DNA of 64,000 nt from Eutreptiella sp. 'Long Island Sound 2002'. Taxonomy: Eukaryota; Euglenozoa; Euglenophyceae; Eutreptiales; Eutreptiaceae. The translations under genes were made by a program, and so were the position numbers. The notes beneath the pieces are model-generated. The model saw only the letters and a list, made by a program, of their open reading frames with translations, made no database searches and was not told the DNA's origin. The DNA lies in assembly GCA_964036045.1 (NCBI GenBank), contig OZ038380.1, positions 11,203,713 through 11,267,712 on the forward strand, read 5' to 3'. This document shows positions 32,304-43,550 of this stretch, in pieces. Numbering within the stretch: the first letter of the stretch is position 1; every line of letters begins with the position of its first letter.

Positions 32304-32700
32304 AAGGTTGTTATGTGCCCGTGTCGGGGAAAAGACCCCGCAAGTGGACATCCCGGGGCCCAAAAGCCACTGTTGGGGAGGGGTCCCTCACCACCGGGTT
32401 GGGATGACCGCTTGGACACACCTAGCCAACGTCGAGGACAGTTGCCCTCCTCTGTGTGAACTTGACACAGAGCAGTGAAACAGGGAAAGTCTAGGGGCAC
32501 AAGTGACCAAGGGAAAGGAAAGGGCAGTAGAGAGGGAAAGATAGGGCAAAAGAGGAAGAGGAAGGACACAGGGTGGTGAGAGGCCAATGGGCACCACCGC
32601 TTTTGGAGAGAAAGGGTCCAAGGGAAGGGCCGCGATCGGCGATAGGCCAATAGGCGCCGCCGGCTGCAAACAAGAACATTACACCAAGGCAACATGCCAA
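32304..32700 (-). repeat. dispersed repeat family A, copy 2
   Basis: The inverted copy of 9097-9563. It starts at AGGTTGTTATGTGCCC and ends around CAAGAACATTACACC. It carries a few-percent to moderate divergence and small indels in the pyrimidine tract. Confidence 0.7.
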
Positions 32701-33135
32701 ACCCTCCCCCCCCCCCGCCCAACACACACACTTTCGTGGCGCGGGGACTAAAGGATAGGATAGGGGTATATGGGGCTACACAAAAGTCCACAAACCAACC
32801 ACCATACCATGCCAGTAACACATGGCCCCATGGCCAACCATGTTCAATCAAAGTTGATTGGCTCATGTAGAGACTGTCACTCCTCCACACCTCCTAAGAG
32901 GGGGGGGGGGGGGCACTAGAAACAGACACCTGTGAACTGGACAATGCATGCAACCTCATCTCATATCTCGTGTGAGATATAGTTTCCGCTGCATAGCCCA
33001 AGCCCCAAACTCCACAGGTACTCTTTGCCCACACTACCTCCACTTTAGGACCGATGTGCAGTTTTACGTCAGCTTTCCTTTTGCCTCCCCATCACACCAA
33101 CTGAAGGGGGCAATGACTTGCCTTGAGCATGAGAG

Positions 33136-33275
33136 GAACCATCTGAATCAGAATCAGAATCAGAAATTGAGCCTGATGTGGATGATTCAGCAGAATCGGA
33201 AGCCAAACCATCATTGGTGTTATCAAGATTTGTCCTTTTTTCCAACTCCGCTCATACCAGTCTCGTGTGGAACTA
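33136..33275 (+). pseudogene. Ser/Glu-rich ORF scrap
   Basis: A frame opening after a TGA reads EEPSESESESEIEPDVDD, then SAESEAKPSLVLSRF, and stops near 33275. It is like the scraps at 12989 and 26010. No start codon or context was found. Confidence 0.2.
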
Positions 33276-34271
33276 GAGTGGCTGCTAGATTTTGGTCATA
33301 TGGAGTGCTCTCCCATTCTTCCATGTGTCACGAATCCAGTGGCCACTAGTCAATAGGAGGGGTACAGGAACGGAATCTTTCTCCCCAACGGCATCAACTA
33401 CATGATCCAAGCACGAGAGAAAACTGTGCAACCTCCTTTGTTGCATGCTGGGCTGCAAGGGGTGGTGAGGATGCGGGTCAGTGTTTTGTGAGGTTCCTGA
33501 GCACGCAGGGGATGGTGACACTTGCTGGACAACAGCAGAAATGTCATCCAATGCAGACAGAGCTGGTGCTCAACGGTGGGTACTGTGTCCGCTGCACATG
33601 CAGACCCATTGTCAGCCGCTAATTGTGCGTGTAAGGGCTCGAGTAGGACGAACTTTATGAGGAGTTCTGACAGGCAGCTGTCCACATGGGAGTACCGCCT
33701 CGCCTCTCAACGAAGTCCGCCAGCGCTGGCAGGGGAGCGGACGCCACCACTCACCACTGCATGGTCGACATAGGCACTAGGGAAATTGGTATAAACTTGT
33801 TTGTTTGCCCCACTCGTGTGTGTGCTCAGAGCACTCAGAGCTTCGATGGAAAACTCAAATGTGCATCATGGAGCTCTGGCGTAGCATGCGCAAGTCCCCT
33901 ATGAAGCCAATGTTGTTCACCCCCCCCCCCCCGGTCTTGCGCTCAAATTGGAGTGGGGCTGATTGGGAACCTCAAGGCCTAAATATACGGGCGTCTGAAA
34001 AAGTGGGCCAGATGTCGTGGTGTGTGCCGCATGATCGTTGCTTTTCTGTTTTGGGGGGAGGGGGGTCACTTTGGCCATGCTCCCTCCGGAGTGCGAGGGA
34101 ACTGCTGCGCACCCCCCACCACCCCCCCAAAGGGGGAGCAGTGCAGGCCTGTCCTGGAAGGAGGGACCCCCCCCCCCCCTACCGCCCCGTTCCGTGCCTC
34201 TCGCAGCCACCGCGCTGCCCCACGGCTCCTGCGGCGTTCAGCTGCGTTGCGCAGCACCGCCCACACCACCA

Positions 34272-36026
34272 ATGAGTGACACGCCCGCGCCCCCGCCCCT
34301 CCACTACGGCTACGCCAGCCCCGAGCAAGAGGAGCGGTACTATCACGAGCAGGAGGCGCTGTACGCGGCCTTCGCGAAGGTCCCGAGTTGGGTCACCCAC
34401 CAGTTCGGGTTCCCGGCCCTGCCTCCGCCGGGGGCGCCGGGCCCGGCCGCCGGGGCAGACCCCATGTTCTACATGGACGCCTACGTCCGCAACGCGCTGG
34501 CGCTGGCGGCCGACGCCGAGGATCTAGGGGCCCTGGAGGGCGTGGCTCTGTGCCTCGGCTGTGGCCTCGGGGGCGCGCTCCCCATTCTGAAGCAGCAGAT
34601 GCCCAACGCGCAGGTCCGGGGGCTGGAGCTGCTGCCCGCGCTCGCGGGGGTCGCGCGCGCGCGGCAGCAGGGCACGGGCGACGTGCTGGAGGGCGACGTG
34701 TACAAGCTGCAGGACGTCGTGGCCGCGGGGAGCGTCCGGGTGCTGTACGACACCGTCGTGCTGGCGCGGCCGCTGGAGGAGCACCAGCTCGTCTCTCAGG
34801 GCGTGTTCCAGATGCACAGGGCCTTGTGCGAGGGCGGGCTGCTGATCGCGGACGTCACGCATCACCCTCTGTACTGCCCCATGAGCGACGTGGTCCAGCG
34901 GTTGTCGCCCGCGGGGCTGCAGCTGGTGGCGCAGCGCGACATGAACGCCTCCATCGTGGAGGCCGCGGAGCGGTCGGAGGCGCACATGGCCGGCTGCCTG
35001 TCGGACGCCGCGCGCGCCGACGGGGCCTCCGTGCTGGAGGCGCACGCGGCGGAGAACACGTTCGCGCGGCGCTCGATCAAGCAGAAGTACGTGCGGTCCG
35101 TCGCCGTGTTCCGGAAGGGGCCGCCGGCGGGGGCCGCCGCGGGGGGCCCGGCCCCGTACTCGGACCCCGCGGAGCAGGAGCGGTACGGCCAGGGGGTCGT
35201 GAGCTGGTACGAGCAGTACGAGCTGGAGGGCCGCGCGATCCCGGACTGGGTGCGGCAGCTGTCGTACCCCTGCCTGCCCCCCAAGGGCATGCCCCAGGCC
35301 CCGGAGGTGGGCGTCAACCCCCACTTCTACCTCGACGCCTTCTACCACCGCGTCTGTAGCCTGGCCGCCACCGTCATCGACCTCCCGGCGTTCACGGGGC
35401 CGTGCCTGTTCACGGGGTCGGGGCTCGGGGGCATGGTCCCCATCCTCCGGCAGCACATGCCCCGCCTCGGGCGGCTGGCGGCGGGGGACATCGTGCCGTT
35501 CTTCCTGCAGATCGCCCAGAGCCGGGGCCTCGACCGACAGGCGGAGCTGCTGGTGCTGGACGTGCTGGCGCTGGACCGGCTCTTCGCGGCGGGGGAGTTC
35601 GCGATGGTGCTGGACGACGCCATCGTGTCCCACATGCGGAACGACGGCAGCTGCAACGCGCACCTGTTCCGGCCGGCGGTCGAGCAGGTGCACCGGCTGC
35701 TCGCGCCCGGCGGCTACTTCCTGCCCAACGGGAGCCTCAAGTACAGCACAATGCAGACGTCCGCGGCCGTCGTGGCGGACGTCGAGGCCGTGGGGTTCCG
35801 GCTGCTGGCCGCCGAGGACTTGACGGGGGACTGCCTGAAGGCCTGCGATCTGATGGAGGAGCACGTCCTGGGCTCGGAGGCGCGGCGCGGCTGCCTGACC
35901 GACGAGGACAAGGAGCAGTACCCCGAGCTCATGGACGACGTGCGGGACTCGTTCACGGAGTACTACCGGTACTCCATGTCCAAAGGCACGAAGGGGCTGG
36001 GGCATTGGGTGTTTCAGAAGGTCTAA
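34272..36026 (+). CDS. tandem two-domain SAM-dependent methyltransferase-like protein
   Basis: A single exon of 584 residues from ATG at 34272 to TAA. I chose this start because the sequence after it is protein-like, while the open frame upstream is poly-C-rich. The protein is an internal duplication. Half 1 (about 10-283) and half 2 (about 294-584) each have an SPEQEERYYHEQEALY / DPAEQERYGQGVVSWYEQ-type N-terminal helix, a PSWV/PDWV segment, FYMDAY/FYLDAF, a Rossmann motif I (LCLGCGLGG at 93-101; LFTGSGLGG at 379-387), an ALPILKQQMP/MVPILRQHMP helix and a LCEGGLLI/LAPGGYFL strand. Known of the family: GxGxGG followed by an acidic residue at the end of strand 2 (E119 in half 1, perhaps D406 in half 2) binds SAM. 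The substrate is unknown. I infer a small-molecule or lipid methyltransferase, possibly with one half degenerate. No signal peptide was seen, so it is likely soluble. Confidence 0.75.
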   Translation: MSDTPAPPPLHYGYASPEQEERYYHEQEALYAAFAKVPSWVTHQFGFPALPPPGAPGPAAGADPMFYMDAYVRNALALAADAEDLGALEGVALCLGCGLGGALPILKQQMPNAQVRGLELLPALAGVARARQQGTGDVLEGDVYKLQDVVAAGSVRVLYDTVVLARPLEEHQLVSQGVFQMHRALCEGGLLIADVTHHPLYCPMSDVVQRLSPAGLQLVAQRDMNASIVEAAERSEAHMAGCLSDAARADGASVLEAHAAENTFARRSIKQKYVRSVAVFRKGPPAGAAAGGPAPYSDPAEQERYGQGVVSWYEQYELEGRAIPDWVRQLSYPCLPPKGMPQAPEVGVNPHFYLDAFYHRVCSLAATVIDLPAFTGPCLFTGSGLGGMVPILRQHMPRLGRLAAGDIVPFFLQIAQSRGLDRQAELLVLDVLALDRLFAAGEFAMVLDDAIVSHMRNDGSCNAHLFRPAVEQVHRLLAPGGYFLPNGSLKYSTMQTSAAVVADVEAVGFRLLAAEDLTGDCLKACDLMEEHVLGSEARRGCLTDEDKEQYPELMDDVRDSFTEYYRYSMSKGTKGLGHWVFQKV

Positions 36027-36429
36027 GAGGGGGGGGGTGGTGCCCGGGGGGCGGGCGGTAGCGCCTGCGATTGGGTGCGGTGCCGGGGGACGGGCCCCAC
36101 TGCGTGACCAAATGTGTGCGTCCACCGCGTAGCAGTGATGCGCTCACCCGCGCTGATTGGCAGGCGCTTCCGAGATCGCGAGCTTCCGACCGAAAGTCGC
36201 CGCTTATGAGGGGGAAGTGGGCGCGCTTAGCCACGAAACATAGTTCCTGCGGGGCTGCTCTGACTGGCACGGCGGCGTGTGCACATGGGTCATGCGCCCC
36301 CGGGGGTAATGGCGGGAGGTGGGACGTCTGTCTGGTCCGAATCCGGTGCTGAAGAGTAGAATGCCGGCTCCGCACGCTTTGCTGCTGTTTGCCCGTGCGA
36401 CAAACTGCACTTCCACCAGCAAACCCCCC

Positions 36430-37640
36430 CCCCATTTTTTGTACGCAAAACCCCCAAAAATTCTTACCAAATTGTACCAAAAAAACGCCCAGCCTGAATC
36501 TTATCAAAAAGCCCCCCAGTGAGATTTAGGGGGGGGGGGGGGGTTGGTAAGAATTGGGGTTGTTTTTTGGTAACATTGGGTGGGGATCATTTGGGGCGTT
36601 TTTGGTCAGGTTTGGGGGGGGGGGGGTCGGCAGATTTGGGGGGCTTTTTTGGTCAGGTTTGGGGGTTTTCTGGTGAGATTTGGATTTCTTTTGGTAATGC
36701 TGTTTCAAGCGCCAGATTTGGGCCATTTCTAAGTTTATCCCCGTGCTGAGCGTTGGGGAATACCCAGGCGGCAGGGGTTATGTAGCCATTCTCCCCAGAG
36801 TTCAGCCCTGTCTTGTTTTGTCGCTGTACTGAGCACTGATGACCCCCCGAGAAGGCAGGAGTTATGGGGGCGTTAGCGTGCCGGGCGCGCGCTAGGCAAA
36901 ATTTTTGGACCATTTCCCACCTGTGAACACCCCCCCCCCACCCAAACAAAAAATAACAATCCACAAATTGAGTGGCCCTTGAGTTCGGGATACGGACTCC
37001 AAACCCACAAAATTTCTGTGGCCCCTTGAGTTTGAGATATGGACTCGTGAATCCAACAATTTGTGTGGCCCGTTGAGTTGGAGATATGGATTGGTAAGTA
37101 ACGGGGTGGGGGTGGGGGGTAAGATTTGGGTGTTTTTTTGGTAAGAATTTGGGAGGAAGTTTGGTAAGTATTTGGGGGGTTGGTAAGTATTTGGGGTGTT
37201 TTGGGCTGGGATTGGGAGGGGAAGGGGGTTGGTAGTCCTACTACGGTTGGTGTCATTGTGCCTTTTTCTGCGTTGATAGGGCTACTTCAAGCGGCACTGG
37301 CCAGAGCCCCCCCCCCCCCCACACACACAAAGTCTATTTGCGTGATGCAGCCGATTGAGTACGGGTATACTAAGTGCCTGGAAAACAAGGGATCCTAGGT
37401 CCAACAGCAAATGCTTGGTGACCTCTACCGTACGGTATCTATGTGGACGTCTTGTGTGTGGGTGCCAGGTGTGGCAGGGTCATCCACATTGGATGGTCTG
37501 AAGGGTTTTTTGGTAAGGTGTGGGGGATTTTTTGGTCGGAATGGGGGGGTGTACGATTTGGTGGGTTCTTTGGTACGTATTTTGGCTAGGGGGTTTTTTG
37601 GTAATATTTTTTTGGGGGGGTAAGGTTTGGGGGAGGGATG
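36430..37640. repeat. degenerate G/T-rich TTTTGGTAAG repeat region
   Basis: The motif TTTTTGGTAAG..TTTGGGG and its reverse complement recur at about 36460-36500, 36543-36690, 37090-37200 and 37505-37620, with G runs and no fixed period. Confidence 0.6.
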
Positions 37641-37664
37641 GTAAACACGAGGAGGTTTTTGGAA

Positions 37665-38000
37665 CGTAACATCCAGGTTAGGGTCAGGGTTACCGAGCTG
37701 GTGGAACCAGTCTTGGTTTTATAACCCTTTTTAGTGTCTAGGGTGGACCTACCAGGTTTAGCAGCAGCAAGCAAGCAACAAGCAAGCAGCACGCGCGAAA
37801 TGGGGAAAAATCAGAACTCCGTCGTGGTGCTTCAGATTTGGGTGAAATTTTGGTGCATGATACCTATGGGTGTGAAGTACAATCACACAAAGTTTGAGCA
37901 AGAAACTCAACGGTGGCGGCCGGGAACGGGATTCGCAAGTGGCGGACCTTAGTTTCAAAAACTGCGGTTTAGGGCCAAAAACAGCCATTTTTGGGCCAAA
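37665..38000 (+). repeat. dispersed repeat family C, copy 1
   Basis: Over about 300 bp it is the inverted match of 55745-56050. Shared are GGTTAGGGTCAGGGTTACC-like DNA, CTGGTGGAACCAGTCTTGGT, AGGGTGGACCTACCAG, AGCAAGCAA runs, GAAATGGG.AAAAATCA and GGTGGCGGCC.GGAACG.G. No coding frame is conserved. Confidence 0.75.
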
Positions 38001-38699
38001 AAAGCCCTGGAACACATTCAAAACAGCCAAACGAAGGGAAACGGTGGGTACACTACACGTGCGGCTTGACTTCCCCGTGTCAACGAGCTCTTTGCGGCCC
38101 TCTAACTCCATGATATGTCCCAGAAACGGCCCAAAAAGGCCCCCAGAAGCTCCAAATGCCGACAGCCACAAACCAAGAATAGGCCACATCTTTGGCTACA
38201 TGGCTCAAAATGCGAATCCGAGGGCACCTACTCCACCCGCAACCCCCCACTTTTTGTGGTTTCCACCCCTCAGAATTGCCCAAACGGACGCCTAGACCCC
38301 AATACCTAAATACCCAAATACCTAGGCCCACTAGGCTGCGGCAAGCTGCAAGCTCAAGCCCAAAACAGGTGGGTGCCCAAATGGGTCAACAGGGTCCAGT
38401 AGGGGCAAAAAGATGAATTTTCTCAAAAATGATCCTCGACCATGTGCGACGCTAAAACGGGTGTTTTTGGACCGTTTTGAGTTTGTGGTGGCCCATTTTG
38501 GTCCTCCGAAAATCCCAAAATGCCTTGAAAATGGGCTGTTTTGGGACCAAAAATGGGTCAAAAACGCATTTTTCCAAAACTCATCCTAGACCATTTGGGG
38601 TGCACAAACGGGTGAAATGAGCCCATTTTGAGCCCATTTTGGGGCATTTTGGCCCCTCAGAAGTCCAAAAAGCCTTGAAAATGGGCCTCGTGGTGATGG

Positions 38700-41600
38700 G
38701 GTTCACTTGCAAGCTGATTTCATTTTGTCAAGAGCCATCAATGTGTGAATCATTCTTGATGTCCCTCACCAGTCATAGCTAATGTTCCCTCCCCCACCAG
38801 CTCGGTCCCAATATTCAGTCTTGATTAGGGTTAGGGTTAAGCCCTAATCCTAACCTGGTGATGCAGAGTGTACTGCCACCAACTGCACAACTCCAGGTGG
38901 GGATGCCTGCTAGGCGACGATTCCCTAGTTTAGCAGTCCTCCTGCCAGGATCTTTGCTGCAGCACGCCTTAATGCTGGAAGCCACTCATTTTCATGGGGT
39001 TTGACAGTCTGGGTAACGGCAATCAGTTGTGCACCTGTTGCGGGATTCCAGTTTGTGACAACGCAAATTATCCCTCCCCCCCTGCCCCACAGACTCTACC
39101 TGCACTGGCTATTGGTGTGACTCATTAAATGTGTAGATGTGTCTCAGATCTACTATCAAGTCCTGACCCTCAGGGATTCGATTATTTTGGTCGCGTACAA
39201 TGGCTTGGTGCCAATGGAGGCACTGGGTAAGCATTCTATTTTTTTTGTTGGGTATGGCAGTCATCTGTCTACAACATGCAATACGGCGGCCTGACTATGG
39301 GCCGCGCATGCATTCATGGCGAGCCGAAGCATTCTATACTAAGTATATTCTTCTTACTGCGGGGGGAAAAAGATGCTACACTTTGCATTGCTCAGACACT
39401 GTGCATCTCCACTGGACACCTGGACACCTGGACACGTGGACACCTGCAACATCATTCAGGCATGCAACGCGTCCAACGTTTAGCAACTCATGCAGGTTGG
39501 TAATTGCAATTGGATACATGCCTCTCGGCTGTAGACGGCATCGCCGTTGCTGGCGGGAAAAGGGGAATTCTTGCAGTGATGGTAGAATGTCTGTCCCTAT
39601 GGCTCCACTCCCATGCCAGTGTTGACAGGCTGCGCATGCAAACACTCTTGGACTGCCTTTGGTAACAAGTACCATTGGACAAAAGCTAAGTTGGGGAGGA
39701 AGGGGACTCCCAGGTTTCAAAGTGGACAAAGCTGGATTGGTGCCATGTTGTTTTCATAGAAAAGCTTGCTTTCCTATGACAACATTCTCTCTTTCTATGG
39801 AGTAAACAGGCTAGATTCATCATTGCTTCAGGCCTATGTGCCCCAGGGAGGAAGAGCAGCTTGTCAATGTCCCTGCTGCCTGAGAGCACGTTTTCTCCAA
39901 GTTCTGTTTCTCTTTGATCACAGTCACACTTCGTGAAAAGGGCCAAACATACAAGGCGCAAAAAAAAAGTTGCTCATCATATATACGACAACTCACGCTA
40001 CTCGAAACACACAAAGTAGATGTAAAATGGAGGTACATGCCACAACCTACGCGGCTGGGATGCAAATTGGTCTGAAACATGTTTGCGGGCGTTGTGGAGG
40101 GGCAAAATGCCGGCCGGCATCTGCTAGGGCACTCAGACCCTCCTGCCAGAGTTGCCTCGGCCTGTATTTGTCAACAAAACCACAATTCGTTAAAAATAAA
40201 ATGCATAGCATCCACGGCGCGACTGTGAAAGTGGGCATTCTGCGTAGTGTTTTGCTGCCAGCATTTCATTTTCCGAATTTTGGGCAATTTGAGGCACTAA
40301 CATTCTTCGTTATTTGAGGCACCAATATTAGATCTGATGCTATGGGTCAGTAAGTCCCATTCTGTGGTCCCATTCTATACATACATCAACAAAATCCAAA
40401 ATTATGACAGCTTTTGGGAAAGTTTTGGGCAGCTATGGGAAAAAGGTCAAAACCGGCGCAGGTTTGGCAAATTGTTTTAATGTTATTCTAAAACCGTTTT
40501 AATATGGAGCAAAGACCCCATGTCCCAGCCTTTCAGAGGAAGAGGCGGAGGGAATCACTTATTGGAAGAACTCAACTAACAATATGCTCATTAGAAAAAA
40601 ATGAAGAGCAAGTAGAACTCAGCTCCACCTGACCGTCACAAAAAAATGCATACAGATACACGGTTAATTCAGTGTTGAAAATATTTTGGTCAGAATATTG
40701 TAGGCTTTAATTCTGATCTCTTCTCACTTTGGCCTATTGCAAAAATAAGAATATTTGCTGGCCTATTTTTCGGAAAACGGTATTCTTAAAAGTGAGATAG
40801 CAGTGTAAGGCAAAGCGACCAGCTTCTCGTGACAAGTTTTTAATCTAGTTCACTCATTTTCACCACAACAAATGAAAATCGCACCAAAATGTCCCAAAAC
40901 TAATGAGCTTCCATCAATTTTTGTTGTATTCAAGTACTCTATCCGCCTTACATGCATGGCAGTGCAACCTTTTGGTCAATTTTCTCATTTGAATTTCCCT
41001 ACCAATATCTATGTGTTGACGAACACACTACTGTTAATTACTTGCCAAACAGGACAAACATACTGTAAGATTGTGTTCGCACTTAGAATTAGAACTAGAA
41101 TAGTTTTCCAACGGGGGATGGAAGCCCTAGCGCATTTTGTGTTGGAGGTACACGCACACACCAACCATTGTTTGTATTTTGCAACCCTTTGCTTCGGTTC
41201 ATAGTTCTGTTGTTATGGGTGCATCATGTGCCACTATTTATGCTCGCCCTTATATGTATCCTTTTCACACATGTCATTCTTGGCAGTGCTTCACTGTCGG
41301 AGTATGACATATTTTAAGAAGGAGGTGTACAAGGAATGATCATAAAGTTGTGTATAAGTGCGTTGCGGTGTTCAGATTTCGCACGTGCGCAGTCATGGCG
41401 CCGGATGAAACATGACATGTGCGACTTCAGATGTTAGCACAAGACGGAGCTACGACCATTCCGAATGCATTGCATTGTATTGTTTTTGTGTTACAATGCT
41501 GAAGTGCGTATTCTCTTTGTGCAGGGCACGTTCAGTATACAATTTGAACCACTTTTGCTCGATACTGAATTGTCCACAACTCTGTGGTGCCCGGTATGCC

Positions 41601-43100
41601 TTTCCTATTGGGATCTGCTGTTGACATATTTGCGATTTTCCAAGACTACCAGTTTTCGAGATTTTGATAGTCGCTGGAGACTTTGAACAGTTAAGAATGC
41701 AAGATGCTTGGTATCACATTTAGCATAAAATAGGCACGAATACAACGACAGCTAAAAGCCGGTTGTATTACACTAACTTAAGCGTGTTCGTCATTGAGCT
41801 AATGATGATGGCAACCATCGTGGTCGCCAACAATCGTCGCGACGCCGATTGTATGCGCTTTTTCTTGCTGCAAATGTCGTGCATATATCACTCGTGGTGT
41901 CGTACCACGTCACCACTTCCCACAAGTTGTGAACTGGCAGAATGGTTTTTCGACTGGTAGTTTCCTCTCTTTTGCCTCTGGTGCATTTGACTGGTACGTT
42001 TGCATTGAAAAATACAATGTTATTCACCGTGTTTTTTTGGTTTCTTGTGCCATTCAGCCACATTTTCTGCGTCTGCAAACATTTCATTCCGAACCAAAAT
42101 TTGCAATGTTGGCACCCACCTCGGCAAGCACCATGTGCTACAAATCCTTGAATGTGTCCACCAACCAACGGCGATGGTAGGCGATAAAAGAGTGTGAGTG
42201 ACGAAGAAGAAATTGGTCATGTATGTAGTGCAAAAGAAAAGATCACCCTCTATCCCTCAGTATAATCACTTGCTGACCAACATGGCACGGCATGCCTCAA
42301 ATAAAAGCCTGATTGTCTACGTTCTGATAAGAGAATCACACTACCCTATGGTCCACTACCCTGTGGCCCAAGCAACTTCCGACTTCCATCGCTTGCCTCT
42401 CCGCAGTGGGGCCTAAATAGACCTTGGGTCTGCTAGGTTCGTTTTGTACAGCAGCTTTCTTGGCAAAGAGGAAAGAGAACAATAAACCAGATATAATACC
42501 CCCACCTCCCGGTGTTCTACCAATACACACCATCATCGGATGTGGCCGGCACTTAAGAGCGTACGAGTAAAAAAAATGCGCACGCTTGGTTGGGGAGATG
42601 GCGCACGCTCACGCACACTTACCACCCAACACTGTGAACGCTTGACCTTGGTGTGTGTGCATGCTTCTAACCACAGGTCTATTTGTGACCGCAGGACATT
42701 GCAAGAAAAATTCAGATAAAAAGTTGCGAATGCGCAATTGGATCATAGTTGTCCACGTAGGTTGCATCCCCATATGCTTTTGTTGTTTCTCCTTGCGTCC
42801 ATGTTTCACCCTACACATGGGATGTCATATTGGAAAACAGTAAACACTTTGGGGGAATGTTCGCCTTGCGCGCTATTTTTCTATTAACTATCCCGACTTC
42901 AGCCCCTGATTTACCCTCTCATGGAGAAGCCCCCCAAATAGACCACATTCCACTGCACACCTTCCCTTCAAAGCACGTTGCATAATAAAGCAATATCTGT
43001 GAATTCGGCAACTCCAATTGTCATCTCCAAGTATACTTAACAAACAAGATGGGTCCCACAAGTGTGGATGTCAATACATTCTGTACAATAGTGCTCCTTA
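38700..43100. other. AT-richer gene-free island
   Basis: By eye this 4.4-kb stretch has clearly lower GC than the flanking exons and satellites, lacks the G/C homopolymer runs found elsewhere, and has only short frames with no recognisable motif. It may be an old inserted element or simply different-composition DNA. Confidence 0.45.
38825..38857. repeat. short telomere-like inverted repeat
   Basis: TTAGGGTTAGGGTTA is followed at once by its imperfect complement GCCCTAATCCTAACC. That is two telomere units head to head. Confidence 0.6.
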
Positions 43101-43110
43101 CACTCATCAC

Positions 43111-43525
43111 AAACTGGATTGTGAGTCCCTAGCCCCAACCCGAGGGGCCACGCAAAAAAAGCGTGGATTGTGAATCCCTAACCCTTATTTGAGGGGCCAC
43201 GTAACAAAGTGTGGATTGTGAGTCCCTAACCCCAACTCAAAGGGCCACACAACAAAGCATGGATTGCAAATCCCAAACCCCAACTCAACGGGCCACGCAA
43301 CAAAGCGTGGATTCAGAGATTGTCCCGGTCTCCTCAATAGCACCGGAAGATTGGGGCCCAAAAGAGGGCGGAAATGCTACGCCACCCCTCAATTCTCGGG
43401 GGTCCCCAACAAAGGGGACAAAATCAGAAGTCAAAACCTACGCTAGGGGTCACCATGATGCTCCTAGGATCTCAAAGTATGGGTCTCTAGTACATCCAGA
43501 CGCCCAAATAGCTGCACTGCGCTAA
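43111..43525 (+). repeat. ~48-bp tandem repeat with 16-residue ORF
   Basis: About four to five units beginning near 43111, 43163, 43212, 43259 and 43306, each with TGGATTGTGAGTCCCTA..CCC and GGGCCACGCAACAAAGCG. From 43211 the array is open and encodes MDCESLTPTQRATQQS-type units, then unique sequence to TAA at 43525. The 3' end overlaps dispersed repeat D. It is probably non-coding repeat and not a gene. Confidence 0.6.
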
Positions 43526-43550
43526 GTGCGCCCCCTTAGTGCACCCCCTA
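43470..43550 (+). repeat. dispersed repeat family D, copy 2
   Basis: Matches 27000-27190 in inverted orientation. The landmark is CCAGACGCCCAAATAGCTGC. Confidence 0.6.

Larger units (their letters stand above)
24147..34271. other. 10-kb gene-poor intergenic region
   Basis: No gene can be supported. Content: G/C runs (24500, 24648-24661, 25478, 26287-26302, 26680, 27925), a TTG/TGG microsatellite, a short ORF relic at 25677-26105, retroelement relics at 27361-28543 and 30622-31020, a GGTAACCGACGG array near 29000, a dispersed repeat A copy at 32304-32700, and a Ser/acidic relic at 33136. From 29600 to 31300 the DNA is visibly AT-richer. Confidence 0.6.

Noticed and set aside
34524-36125. 533-codon minus-strand frame over the methyltransferase
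   Set aside because: It is antisense to a clear duplicated Rossmann protein; composition is typical of a GC-rich shadow.
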